DNA from: Caballeronia sp. dw_19
GTDB taxonomy: Bacteria; Pseudomonadota; Gammaproteobacteria; Burkholderiales; Burkholderiaceae
Direction of reading: 5' to 3'
Length of the DNA: 47,939 nucleotides
NCBI RefSeq assembly: GCF_018449515.1
Contig: NZ_JAAVUQ010000050.1
Location: forward strand, 1 to 47,939
Part shown: piece by piece, positions 35,414-43,805 of the stretch
Position numbering within the stretch: position 1 is the stretch's first letter
Layout: every line of letters starts with the position of its first letter
Made by a program: the position numbers and the translations under genes
The notes under the pieces: model-generated
The model's database searches: none
Told to the model about the DNA's origin: nothing
What the model saw: the letters and a program-made list of their open reading frames with translations, nothing else

Positions 35414-36188
35414 TCACTTTGTCGTATAACCCCCATTGATCAGGATGGTCTGGCCACTGATCCACCATCCGTCGCTTACCAGATGACGGATGAAAGGTAC
35501 CACGTCATTGATATCAGTCAGGCCAGTTTTAGAGAACGACGACAGCGCCGCAGCGGTCTTATGGTACGCCACCGCGTCTTCCCCTTCCGCGAGGTAGAAA
35601 AACGGTGTATCCATCGGACCCGGGCCCACAGCCGTTACCGAAATTCCGCGTGCGCCATATTCCTTGGCTGCAGCGCGCGTGAAATGTTCGGCGGGCGCCT
35701 TGGTGCCAGCGTATGCGGCATAAAATGGAGTGAAGGCGCCCAGAAGAGAAGTGACAAGCGTGACGATCTTGCCGTTGTCGTTGACGTGCTTGCCGGCTTC
35801 CTTGAGAAAGAAGAACGCAGCCTTCGAATTGACCGCGGTCATCTCGTCATACTCGGCCTCGCTGATCTCCACGAATGGCTTCTTCAGAACCTTGCCTATG
35901 GTGTTGATGGCGATGTCAGGCTTGCCGAGCGCGGCTACGACATCGGCAAACAACTTCTCGACTGCGCTGGCGCCGGTCAGATTGCCCTGAAAGGCCACTG
36001 CCTCAACACCTACAGATCTGATTGCGTCGACCGTGGCATCGGCTTGTGCCTGGCTGCCAGCACTGTTGTAGTGAATCGCAATAGCCTTGGCTCCCTGGGC
36101 AGCGAGATCGCGGGCTATCAGGCCGCCCAGGTTCTTTGCGCCACCCGCGATGAGGACAACCTTGCCTTTGATGGAATGGTCTGCTATG
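35414..36188 (-). CDS. Short-chain dehydrogenase/reductase, start codon doubtful
   Basis: An SDR of about 257 residues: cofactor loop AGGAKNLGGLIA, HYNSA after strand 2 (NADP-like), NTIG in place of NNAG, catalytic Ser in VTSLLGAF and Tyr/Lys in YAGTK, ending ISGQTILINGGYTTK. A good ribosome site (AGAGGAAA) stands 6 bases before codon ATA (36186-36188) where ATG would be expected (xADHSIKGKVV). The alternatives are TTG at 36218 or the upstream frame to 36388, which looks non-coding. So the gene either uses a rare start or has lost initiation by a single change. The paired LysR gene is already dead, which fits decay. Confidence 0.7.
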
Positions 36189-36218
36189 GGAATTTCCTCT
36201 ATGTTAGGGAAATTCAAG

Positions 36219-36612
36219 TCTACGCGGCATCTGGCTTGGAATAAGCGGCCTCGTTCTGGATGGATTATCCAGCAAAACCACCTAATCGTTTGCGAAGGTA
36301 CATGCCCGAAGCATTGGCGGTGGGGCGACGTGGACCACCTATTTGTGATTGGCCCATGTCTATGCGGATCTTGTCTGATGGGCTGCAACGGGCGGACTAC
36401 GGTCCGCCGCGACTCATTCCTCGTGGTGATTGCGGATAGGGTAGTGGAGTTCGACGTACATCTCGGGTAGACGGGAGCGTAATCTGGATTTTGTCGAATC
36501 GTTTCGCGAGCCTGGCTAGCATACGGAGATACAGGCCGGACACAGGTAAAGGCTCGTGGGGACGGACGGGACAGAGGCAGCAGTATCGAGCGGCAGCCGG
36601 GTATATGCGCGC
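36219..36612. other. 394-bp gap with a short hairpin, no gene
   Basis: No recognisable coding sequence. GGCGGAC (36391-36397) and GTCCGCC (36402-36408) form a 7-bp hairpin without T-run. The MocR-like gene ends at 36613 on the minus strand. Confidence 0.4.
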
Positions 36613-38010
36613 TTAACCGCTGATGGTTCCAGCCGTCGGCCGACCCAGTACCTCTTCAAATAGATCGGCGATGTGTTCGAGGGCTACGATATCGTCGGGC
36701 AAACGAGCGGTGGACACCCGGAGGAATTCCCCGGTCTTTTGGCCGACATGACATCGACTGCCACTGCCGGCCGATATGCCGTGTGCGGCCAACGATACGA
36801 TCGCCGTTTCCTCATGAGGTACGGATATCCACAGGTTCAGGCCGTCGTTACCTTGAGCGCTCAGTCCTCGAACCCGCAGTAACCGAAGAAAGTTTTCGCG
36901 GCGGCTAGCATACCGTTGCCGGGCGCTCGCAACTGCAGCATGGGTCCGTTCGTCGCGCAGCAGCCAGGCGAGCGCGCCTTGAAGAATCCTACTGTTCATC
37001 GCCGCACCGAAGCTGCGCAGACGGCGGGCCTTGTCCATGAGTCTCGACGAGCCGCCGATCACGCAGGTGCGCAGGTCGATTCCGTACGTATTGCAATATC
37101 CGCGTACCAGCAGTGTCCGGCTGGGGAGCAGCGCACCCATGCTTGGTGCGCTCACCTGAGAGAGTGGACCGATGAAGTCGTCTTCCACGATCTGGGTGTC
37201 GGGGCTGCGTTCTAGTTCATGAGCCAGTTCAGAGAGGCGCGCCGCATCGACCGCATGCCCGAGGGGCACTTGGGCGCGCGGCTGGTACACGAATGCCACT
37301 GGATGCCGCATCAGGGCCTCGCGTAACGACGCGGGGGTGGGACCGCTTTCATCGCACTCAACCGCGATCAGTTCGAGTTCGAGGGTCGTGCAGATGTCGA
37401 GGAGACGAGGGCTGGTCGGCGACTCGATGGCGACCAGGCCCCGCTCGCCGGCCGCCGCCTGGATCGCGAGTAGCGTGCCTTCTGTGCCGCTGCCCGCCGT
37501 GCTCCATGCTTCCGGCTGGAATGGCCATGTCGGCACCAGGGCGGCGACCAGGCTCGGGATCGCGTGCTCCTTGGACGCGCGATGCACCGACGACTCCTGC
37601 AGTCCGGCCAGCAGCGCCTGCCCGAGCTCGGGGAGCAGCGAGTAATCAATAAGACCTTGGGCCAGATCCCACGATTGTTCGTCCTGCGAAGCCGATCGGA
37701 CGGCGACCCGTGCGCCGATGTCCGTCACGATCGTTCCGCCGCGGCGCCGCGTTTCGATCAGTCCGAGTTCGCGCAGCCGTGACCAAGCGCCGGCGACCGT
37801 CGCCGGGCTAACGCCGAGCAGCGTGCCGAGCACGCGCACTGTTGGCAGGCGCGCGCCGGATTGCAGCCGTCCGGACTGAATCAAATCCCGGATGCTGTTG
37901 ACCAGGTTTCGGCCCCCGTCGGTTTGAACATATCGGGCGAGCCAGTCCGCCTCCGCCAGTTGCCCCGTGTCGGAATCCAGATCTTGCTGCGCTCTTTCTT
38001 GTTTCGTCAT
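36613..38010 (-). CDS. MocR/GntR-type regulator lacking the PLP lysine
   Basis: A 465-residue protein with an N-terminal GntR winged helix (about 33-100: NLVNSIRDLIQSGRLQSGAR, GVSPATVAGAWSRLRELGLI) and a C-terminal type-I aminotransferase-like domain, the MocR layout. Conserved pieces include the VEDDF Asp pair (277-278) and YQPRAQVPLGH, a changed form of PxxQxPTG. At the Schiff-base position the family S-K is C-N (GYCNTYGIDLR, Asn307), so normal covalent PLP binding looks impossible. It may bind another ligand or be ligand-independent. It is divergent from the OsmC gene and the gap holds CATAT/ATATG palindromes, its probable operators. Confidence 0.85.
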   Translation of the reverse strand: MTKQERAQQDLDSDTGQLAEADWLARYVQTDGGRNLVNSIRDLIQSGRLQSGARLPTVRVLGTLLGVSPATVAGAWSRLRELGLIETRRRGGTIVTDIGARVAVRSASQDEQSWDLAQGLIDYSLLPELGQALLAGLQESSVHRASKEHAIPSLVAALVPTWPFQPEAWSTAGSGTEGTLLAIQAAAGERGLVAIESPTSPRLLDICTTLELELIAVECDESGPTPASLREALMRHPVAFVYQPRAQVPLGHAVDAARLSELAHELERSPDTQIVEDDFIGPLSQVSAPSMGALLPSRTLLVRGYCNTYGIDLRTCVIGGSSRLMDKARRLRSFGAAMNSRILQGALAWLLRDERTHAAVASARQRYASRRENFLRLLRVRGLSAQGNDGLNLWISVPHEETAIVSLAAHGISAGSGSRCHVGQKTGEFLRVSTARLPDDIVALEHIADLFEEVLGRPTAGTISG

Positions 38011-38172
38011 TCACTCAGTCCGTTGCTGTTGCCGAACGACGCGGTCGAGCCAAGGTCCAGCCAGACGGCCTCGAGGCTTACCCCGTGAATTCTCCAGGCT
38101 GGAAGTCTATTCGTGTTCCAGCGTCCGGGTTGATTCAGTGATGCGATTGTGGGCGTCATCGTACGTGTTGAA

Positions 38173-38207
38173 CATATTTATATGAGATAAACATATCTTA
38201 ATATGTT
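38173..38207. promoter_or_regulatory. Two CATAT/ATATG palindromes in the MocR-OsmC gap
   Basis: CATAT-TT-ATATG at 38173-38184 and AACATATcttaATATGTT at 38190-38207 (7-bp arms, 4-base spacer). AACATAT also repeats directly at 19-base spacing. The block is AT-rich in a GC-rich region and lies 74 bases before the OsmC start. It is probably the operator of the divergent MocR-like regulator and covers one or both promoters. Confidence 0.6.
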
Positions 38208-38280
38208 ACTGGAACAAAAGAGGGCGCCGGTATCTAATTCAGCCACTTAAGACCCTCTTTGATCTGAACGGACGTTACCC

Positions 38281-38697
38281 ATGAGCGAGCAACGCAGCGC
38301 AACCGCAACGACCATCGGCGTCACGGGACGCTATCTGGTGGACAGTCGCAGCAACATTTTCGCGTCGGATTCTCCGTCGGCGCGCGATGGTGACACGGTC
38401 GCATTGGAGCCGTCTGAATTGCTGCTTTCCGCGTTGGGGGTTTGCGCGCTGGGCAGTGTCGAGAAGGCGGCGGCCGAACTGAAGCTGAGCGTCCGGCATG
38501 CGAAGGCGGTCGTCGACTCCGTGCGCGATCCGGAGGACCGGACCCGTTTCGAGCGCGTGCATATCGATGTCGCGGTGTACGGCGTCACGCAGGCTGAGGC
38601 ACAGCAACTGATCGACCACTTCACCAGCGGCTGTGTGATCTACAACACGGTCCGGCGTGGCGGCCCAATCTCGGCCTCAGTGCAGGCGCACGCCTGA
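38281..38697 (+). CDS. OsmC-family protein
   Basis: A 138-residue OsmC/Ohr-like protein. Both redox cysteines are present, in ALGVCALGS and TSGCVIYNT, about 120 bases of coding apart as in the family; EPSELLLSALG is the usual helix. OsmC proteins reduce organic hydroperoxides, while some YhfA-like members have other thiol roles. As first gene of the monooxygenase operon it could deal with peroxide leaking from flavin monooxygenases. The next gene begins 46 bases later. Confidence 0.85.
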   Translation: MSEQRSATATTIGVTGRYLVDSRSNIFASDSPSARDGDTVALEPSELLLSALGVCALGSVEKAAAELKLSVRHAKAVVDSVRDPEDRTRFERVHIDVAVYGVTQAEAQQLIDHFTSGCVIYNTVRRGGPISASVQAHA

Positions 38698-38743
38698 GCC
38701 GCCCGCATCATGACAATCCGATCTGAACTGAGCTGAAACAATC

Positions 38744-40045
38744 ATGGCACGCAAACCATTTCACCTCGCATGGTTTATCTCCAGAGGCTACGGCCCGAAA
38801 GCCTGGCGACTGCCTTGGGGCGGCCCGAACCCGAAAGGGTGGACCTCGCCTGAACTGTTCGTCGATCTCTCGCGTGCGGTGGAGCGGGCCGCGTTCGACT
38901 ACGTGATGATTGAGGATTCGTCGAACATCCCTTACACGTACCAGAACTCGCACGAGACCTATCTGCGTTATGCAGTTGATTCGCCGAAGCTCGATCCTGC
39001 GGTGCTTGCGTCGTTCCTGATTCAGGCGACGCGCCGGCTCGGGGTCGTGACGACGCTCTCGACGACCGAGTACCACCCGTTCCAGCTCGCCCGGCTGACC
39101 AACACACTCGATCACGTGAGTCATGGCCGCGCCGGCTGGAACCTGGTGACGGGCAGCAACGATGGCGGCGCGCAGAACTTCGGACTGGACCGCCAGTATC
39201 CACACGATCAGCGCTATGAGATTGCCGATGAATACGTCGATCTCGTCATTAAGCTGTGGGAATCGTGGGACGCGGACGCGGTTGTGATGGACCAGCAGAA
39301 CGAGATTTTCGCGGATCCGTCGAAAGTCCGCCCCGTCCACTTCGAGGGCAAATATTTTCGTTCACGCGGACCCCTTGGCGCGCCGCGCTCCCCACAGGGA
39401 CGGCCGGTGATCTGCCAGGCGGGCGGTTCCCCGCGAGGTCGCCAGTTTGCGGCGCGATGGGCCGAGACAGTGATTGGAACCGCGCGCAGCGTTGCCTCAA
39501 TGAAGGCATTCCGGGAGGACATCCGGGCGAAGGCACGCGAGGCGGGGCGCGACCCGGACAGCATCAAGGTGTTGTTCCTGATTACGCCCATTGTCGACGA
39601 GTCGCGCGAGAACGCCGAGATGCGCCGTCGCGCACAACTCGAGGACGCCGAGCGGCATCTGGATGCACATCTGGCGTCGCTCTCGCGCACGAGCGGTATC
39701 GACTTTTCGCAGTTCGACCTCGACGAGCCGCTACCGGAGCTGAAGTCGAACGGCCACCAGACGCTGGTTGCGCAGTACACGGGCCGTACGCTGCGCGAAA
39801 TCAGCGGCAGCGGCAAGATGTTGTCGGACGTCAACCTGGTCGGCACTGCTCCAGACGTCGCCGCAAGGTTGTCCGAAATCATCGACGAGGTCGGTGGAGA
39901 TGGTTTCCTTCTGATGGACCCGGATCTCACGCGCCGGTATATCGCGGAAATTACCGACGGCCTCGTGCCCGAATTGCAACGCCTTGGTGTCGTGCGCACG
40001 CGGTACGAGCACGAACAGTTCCGCGACAACCTGATGGCGTTCTAG
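38744..40045 (+). CDS. Flavin-dependent monooxygenase, NtaA/SnaA/DszA family
   Basis: A 433-residue bacterial luciferase-like monooxygenase using reduced FMN supplied by a separate reductase. Family stretches: HLAWFISRGYGPKAWR at the start, FDYVMIEDSS, GVVTTLSTTEYHPFQLARL, HGRAGWNLVTGSND, YEIADEYVDLVIKLWESWD and QAGGSPRGRQFAARWAE. This clade acts on nitrilotriacetate, EDTA, dibenzothiophene sulfone and similar compounds, so C-N or C-S cleavage is expected. No flavin reductase gene lies in the window. Downstream genes include an MFS carrier and a second monooxygenase of a different clade. Confidence 0.88.
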   Translation: MARKPFHLAWFISRGYGPKAWRLPWGGPNPKGWTSPELFVDLSRAVERAAFDYVMIEDSSNIPYTYQNSHETYLRYAVDSPKLDPAVLASFLIQATRRLGVVTTLSTTEYHPFQLARLTNTLDHVSHGRAGWNLVTGSNDGGAQNFGLDRQYPHDQRYEIADEYVDLVIKLWESWDADAVVMDQQNEIFADPSKVRPVHFEGKYFRSRGPLGAPRSPQGRPVICQAGGSPRGRQFAARWAETVIGTARSVASMKAFREDIRAKAREAGRDPDSIKVLFLITPIVDESRENAEMRRRAQLEDAERHLDAHLASLSRTSGIDFSQFDLDEPLPELKSNGHQTLVAQYTGRTLREISGSGKMLSDVNLVGTAPDVAARLSEIIDEVGGDGFLLMDPDLTRRYIAEITDGLVPELQRLGVVRTRYEHEQFRDNLMAF

Positions 40046-40119
40046 GGCAGGTATTTCGCGTGTTATCGGTCCGGGCCGGTGACTTTCGGAATTAAAATTC
40101 CATTAACAGATTAGTAATC

Positions 40120-40133
40120 CATATAAAAATATG
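40120..40133. promoter_or_regulatory. CATAT-N4-ATATG palindrome overlapping MFS start codon
   Basis: CATATaaaaATATG has the same arms and 4-base spacer as the palindrome in the MocR-OsmC gap. It includes the ATG at 40131, so regulator binding could block a local promoter, or the real start lies further in. Suggests a second regulated promoter inside the operon. Confidence 0.45.
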
Positions 40134-41399
40134 TACGCGAACCAGTCCGTTCAGAAAGTTCCCCCATCATCACAGGCCTCGATTACAGGTGAGGCATGGG
40201 GCGTACTGGCAATCGTCACGACGTTCTGGGTCGCGGACGGTTACGACACGTTCGTGCTGCTCGTGACCGGGCGCCCTACTTTGGCAGAACTGCTGCGCCC
40301 TGAGCTCGGGCATGCGTTCGCGAGATATCTTGGCTACCTCGTGACGATCACGCTGGCGGGCTGGGCCACAGGCGGCGTGCTCGGCGGCGTGATGGGCGAC
40401 CGGATCGGACGTCGCAGGACGATGATTTTGGGCGTCGCGCTGTACAGCGTCGCGACCACGGCATCCGCATTGGCCTCGTCATGGGAGTGGCTCGCGCTCG
40501 CGCGCTTCGTTACAGGCATCGGCATCGGCGCGGAGTGGGGTGTCGGCACGTCGCTGCTGCAGGAGGTGTGGCCGGAGAAGTGGCGCACGCGCGGAGCCGG
40601 ACTGCTGCAAGCCGGTTTCTCGGTTGGCGGGCTGCTGGTGTCGGGATTGTGGGTGGTGATCGGCTCGACGTTCGGGCTATCGTGGCGCTGGATGTACCTG
40701 TTCGGTGTTGTGCCGCTCGTCATTATCGTCGCCGTGTATCGGCACATACCCGAGTCGACGCGATGGACGAAAGCTCAGCACAACGCGAAGCCCTTCGCGC
40801 TCTTTGCCACGCCTGCCGTGCGCAAGAATTTGATCGCCGCGCTCGCGGTGTCCATATCGATCACCGGCGGCTGGTGGGCGGTGACCTCCTTTCTGCCGAC
40901 CTTCGTCGGTAGCCTCGCGCACGATCCGCGTACCGCGGCCTCGCTGGCAGGATGGGCGGGCGCATTGTATAACCTCGGCGAGATCGTCGGCTGCATCGCG
41001 ATGGGCTTCCTCGCCGAGATCTGGGGACGTCGCTCGACAACAATTGTCTATCTGTTCGGCTCTCTGCTAATCGTGCCGATTGTGTTTGCCGGCCTCGGTT
41101 CCGCACAGGCCGTGACGCTTGCGCAACTGGTCGCGGGCTTCTTCACCGGTGGCCTGTACAGCTGGTACGCGATCCACACGCCAGAGCTGTTCCCGACGCG
41201 AATCCGCGCCACTGCGATAAGCATCGTGTTTTCCGGCGCGCGCTATCTGGCGATGGCAGGTGCCATCACGGCCGGCACACTCGCCGCTGCGCTCGGTGGC
41301 TTCGGCAAGGTTGCCATCTGGTTCGCCCCGATTTACCTGATAGGGATCATCGCGATGCTATTCCTGCCGGAAACGCGCGGCCGCGGGCTACCCGACTGA
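40131..41399 (+). CDS. MFS transporter
   Basis: A 422-residue 12-helix carrier. Motifs: WVADGYDTFVLLV in helix 1 (aromatic acid/metabolite symporter style), GDRIGRRRTM after helix 2, RFVTGIGIGAEWGVG in helix 4, AEIWGRRSTT after helix 8, ending LFLPETRGRGLPD. It probably imports the substrate for the two monooxygenases. The gap to the preceding gene is 86 bases and holds a CATAT/ATATG palindrome. An upstream ribosome site is not clear, so the exact start is open; MYANQ is the first ATG. Confidence 0.88.
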   Translation: MYANQSVQKVPPSSQASITGEAWGVLAIVTTFWVADGYDTFVLLVTGRPTLAELLRPELGHAFARYLGYLVTITLAGWATGGVLGGVMGDRIGRRRTMILGVALYSVATTASALASSWEWLALARFVTGIGIGAEWGVGTSLLQEVWPEKWRTRGAGLLQAGFSVGGLLVSGLWVVIGSTFGLSWRWMYLFGVVPLVIIVAVYRHIPESTRWTKAQHNAKPFALFATPAVRKNLIAALAVSISITGGWWAVTSFLPTFVGSLAHDPRTAASLAGWAGALYNLGEIVGCIAMGFLAEIWGRRSTTIVYLFGSLLIVPIVFAGLGSAQAVTLAQLVAGFFTGGLYSWYAIHTPELFPTRIRATAISIVFSGARYLAMAGAITAGTLAAALGGFGKVAIWFAPIYLIGIIAMLFLPETRGRGLPD

Positions 41400-41441
41400 A
41401 CGCCATCTACCAACCTCTATTCCTCCTGTGGTGCACGAGTC

Positions 41442-42632
41442 ATGTCAACAGAACCAGCAACAGAAATAGCAACCCGCACGCCGGCGTTATGCGGCCCACT
41501 AGATTTTCCGGACAGTCCGCTGTCTAAGGCCGGCCGCCAGCCGCTGATGCTCGGCCTGTTCCTGCCGACGCAGACCGGCGGCTTTTCGCAGTCCACCTAT
41601 CCGCGCGGCACCGACTGGACGTTCGATTACAACCGCACGCTGGCGTTGCGTGCAGAGTCACACGGATTCGAATTCGTATTCGGTCTGCAGCAATGGGTAC
41701 CGAAGGGCGGCTTTGGCGGCGCCACACACTACCGGGAAAACTTCCTCGATCCGTTCATGTCAACCGTCGCTCTGAGCGCGGTCACCACGCGCCTCATCAC
41801 GATCTCGACCGTCCACATTCTGTACGGTAACTGGCATCCGTTACACCTGGCTCGCTTTGCCGCGACGGCCGATCACATTTCGGGTGGCAAGTTCGGCCTG
41901 AACATCGTGACGGGCTATGACGCGGCCGAGCCGCTGATGTTCGGAATGCACCGGATCGCGCACGACGAGCGCTATGAGCGTGCGGACGAGTTCGCCTCGG
42001 TCATGGAGGCGTTGTGGGAGGGTAGCGATAACCTGACCCATGAAGGCCGCTTCTATCAGTTGGAAAACGCATACGTATCGCCGAGGCCACGCTACGGGCG
42101 CCCGATCTTGGTGTCGGCGAGTGCGTCGCAGGCCGGCTTCGAGTACGCCGCCCGCCATTCGGACATCATATTTACATCGAGCCCTGCGGGCGCAGTATTC
42201 GAGCGCGCGATCGAGGCACTGCCGGAGCATGTGAAACTCATTCGAGCACCGGATACGGGCACCGGGCGCTCGCCGAAAGTGGTCATTTTCCCACTTGTTA
42301 TCTGCAGACCGACACGAGAGGAGGCGCTAGCCTATCGAGACGCGATCGTGGCGCAGGCTGACTACGAGTCGATCCGTGCGTACACCGCGCGTCATTCGGG
42401 CGGCGACGCGCAGGGCTGGAAGGAGCATGTGCCGGCGGACCGGATTCTCGGCGGCCACATCCAGATTGTCGGCGATCCGAACGACGTCGCCGATGCCCTG
42501 CAGAAATTACATGAGGCCGGCATCGACGGCGTGCAGATCGGCTTCTACGACTACGCTCCGGAACTGGAATTCTTCGCGCAGAACGTCTTGCCGCTGCTGG
42601 AGGCGCGAGGGCTGAGACTGAAGGTGGACTAA
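41442..42632 (+). CDS. Flavin-dependent monooxygenase, SsuD/SfnG-like
   Basis: A 396-residue luciferase-like monooxygenase of the alkanesulfonate/dimethylsulfone/RutA side of the family. Visible family sequence: LGLFLPTQTGGFSQS, FDYNRTLALRAESHGFEFVF, ISTVHILYGNWHPLHLARF, GKFGLNIVTGYD, YERADEFASVMEALWEGS and RPILVSASASQAGFEYAA. It needs FMNH2. Two such enzymes of different clades in one operon suggest two successive oxygenations or two related substrates. A strong terminator follows. Confidence 0.87.
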   Translation: MSTEPATEIATRTPALCGPLDFPDSPLSKAGRQPLMLGLFLPTQTGGFSQSTYPRGTDWTFDYNRTLALRAESHGFEFVFGLQQWVPKGGFGGATHYRENFLDPFMSTVALSAVTTRLITISTVHILYGNWHPLHLARFAATADHISGGKFGLNIVTGYDAAEPLMFGMHRIAHDERYERADEFASVMEALWEGSDNLTHEGRFYQLENAYVSPRPRYGRPILVSASASQAGFEYAARHSDIIFTSSPAGAVFERAIEALPEHVKLIRAPDTGTGRSPKVVIFPLVICRPTREEALAYRDAIVAQADYESIRAYTARHSGGDAQGWKEHVPADRILGGHIQIVGDPNDVADALQKLHEAGIDGVQIGFYDYAPELEFFAQNVLPLLEARGLRLKVD

Positions 42633-42651
42633 AGGTTCGGGCGATGGCGCT

Positions 42652-42683
42652 GGCCGGCACGTTCGGGGAGCCGGCCCATTTTT
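42652..42683 (+). terminator. Rho-independent terminator after second monooxygenase
   Basis: GGCCGGC (42652-42658) pairs with GCCGGCC (42670-42676), followed by CATTTTT. Ends the 38281-42632 transcript, so the porin gene probably has its own promoter in the AT-rich 30 bases after it. Confidence 0.7.
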
Positions 42684-42715
42684 AGCCGTATATTAAATAA
42701 ATAGGATAACTAATA

Positions 42716-43795
42716 ATGAAACGGAAAATAATCCTGACCGTTGCGGTTGCGTGGCTGACATCCAGCGCTCACGCACAGAGTAGCGTCACTCTGTATGGCA
42801 GCCTCGACGAGGGGGTCACCTACAATACGAATGCCAAAGGCAGCGGCACGGCGCTGGCGGGTCCGGTTGCAGTACCCGATTTCTTCGGCTTGCGCGGCAG
42901 CGAGGATCTCGGGGACCATCTGAAAGCAGTGTTCGCATTGCAGAACGGGTTTCTTTCCAATACCGGAGCCGCGACGATCGCGAATGAGGCGTTCAGCCAT
43001 TTCGCCTGGGTAGGATTATCTTCACCGAAGTTCGGTACGTTCACGATGGGTCGTCAGCTTGATCTGACAACGGAGGCACTACGGCTCAATTCGAACGGGA
43101 GTATCCAGTACACGTTCTATCTGTTCCACCCGGCCAATCTCGACAACATCGGGATCATGGGCGATTCGATCAACAATTCCCTGCGATATTCGACACCGGA
43201 AATCGGTGGCGTCACGGCCAGCGCAATCTACGGCCTGGACGACACCACAACTCAGCCAGGCCATGTATTCAGCGCCGATCTTTCCTACAAGAATGGACCG
43301 TTCCGCGCGTCCGCGGTGTACAGCAGTTGGCGTAATCATGCGATCGACGTTGGGTCGAAGCTCGGCTATTCGAGTTTCCTTGGACGGTCGTTGGCGGGAG
43401 GTGCGGTGTTTACCGCTCGAACGCAGCGGATCAGCGGCCTGTCCGCGCTGTATTCGATCGGCCGGAAGGTGGATCTGCATGGCATGCTGACCCAGGTTAA
43501 CCTCGGAACGGACACCGCTTCGGGGCGCATGCGCACGGTCGAGGCCGGAGCTGATTTCCATACCACTGTGGCGAACACCGTCAACGTCGGTGGGTATCTG
43601 TCATGGTTGACCGACACACGGTATGCAGAGGCAGGTGTCGGCGATATGTACCATCTTTCGGTTCGGACAACGATCTATGCGCAAGTCGCGTGGCAACATG
43701 CAAATGGCGCGGGCAATGCGGCCATTCCGCTACTCGTACCGTCCTCCAGCGCCAACCAGACGGCGTTGCGCATCGGCATGCATCACTTCTTCTGA
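42716..43795 (+). CDS. Outer-membrane porin, Burkholderia (OpcP/Gram-negative porin_4) type
   Basis: A 359-residue trimeric beta-barrel porin. The signal peptide is residues 1-20, cleaved after AHA; then SSVTLYGSLDEGVTYNTN, the start common to betaproteobacterial porins. FFGLRGSEDLGDHLKAVFAL, WVGLSSPKFGTFTMGRQ and the terminal HHFF (C-terminal Phe needed for barrel insertion) support this. It likely admits the substrate of the neighbouring monooxygenases across the outer membrane. The ATG at 42716 is followed by 10 bases to the aspartate dehydrogenase start after its stop, so the two are cotranscribed. Confidence 0.9.
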   Translation: MKRKIILTVAVAWLTSSAHAQSSVTLYGSLDEGVTYNTNAKGSGTALAGPVAVPDFFGLRGSEDLGDHLKAVFALQNGFLSNTGAATIANEAFSHFAWVGLSSPKFGTFTMGRQLDLTTEALRLNSNGSIQYTFYLFHPANLDNIGIMGDSINNSLRYSTPEIGGVTASAIYGLDDTTTQPGHVFSADLSYKNGPFRASAVYSSWRNHAIDVGSKLGYSSFLGRSLAGGAVFTARTQRISGLSALYSIGRKVDLHGMLTQVNLGTDTASGRMRTVEAGADFHTTVANTVNVGGYLSWLTDTRYAEAGVGDMYHLSVRTTIYAQVAWQHANGAGNAAIPLLVPSSSANQTALRIGMHHFF

Positions 43796-43805
43796 CGAGC
43801 GTTCA

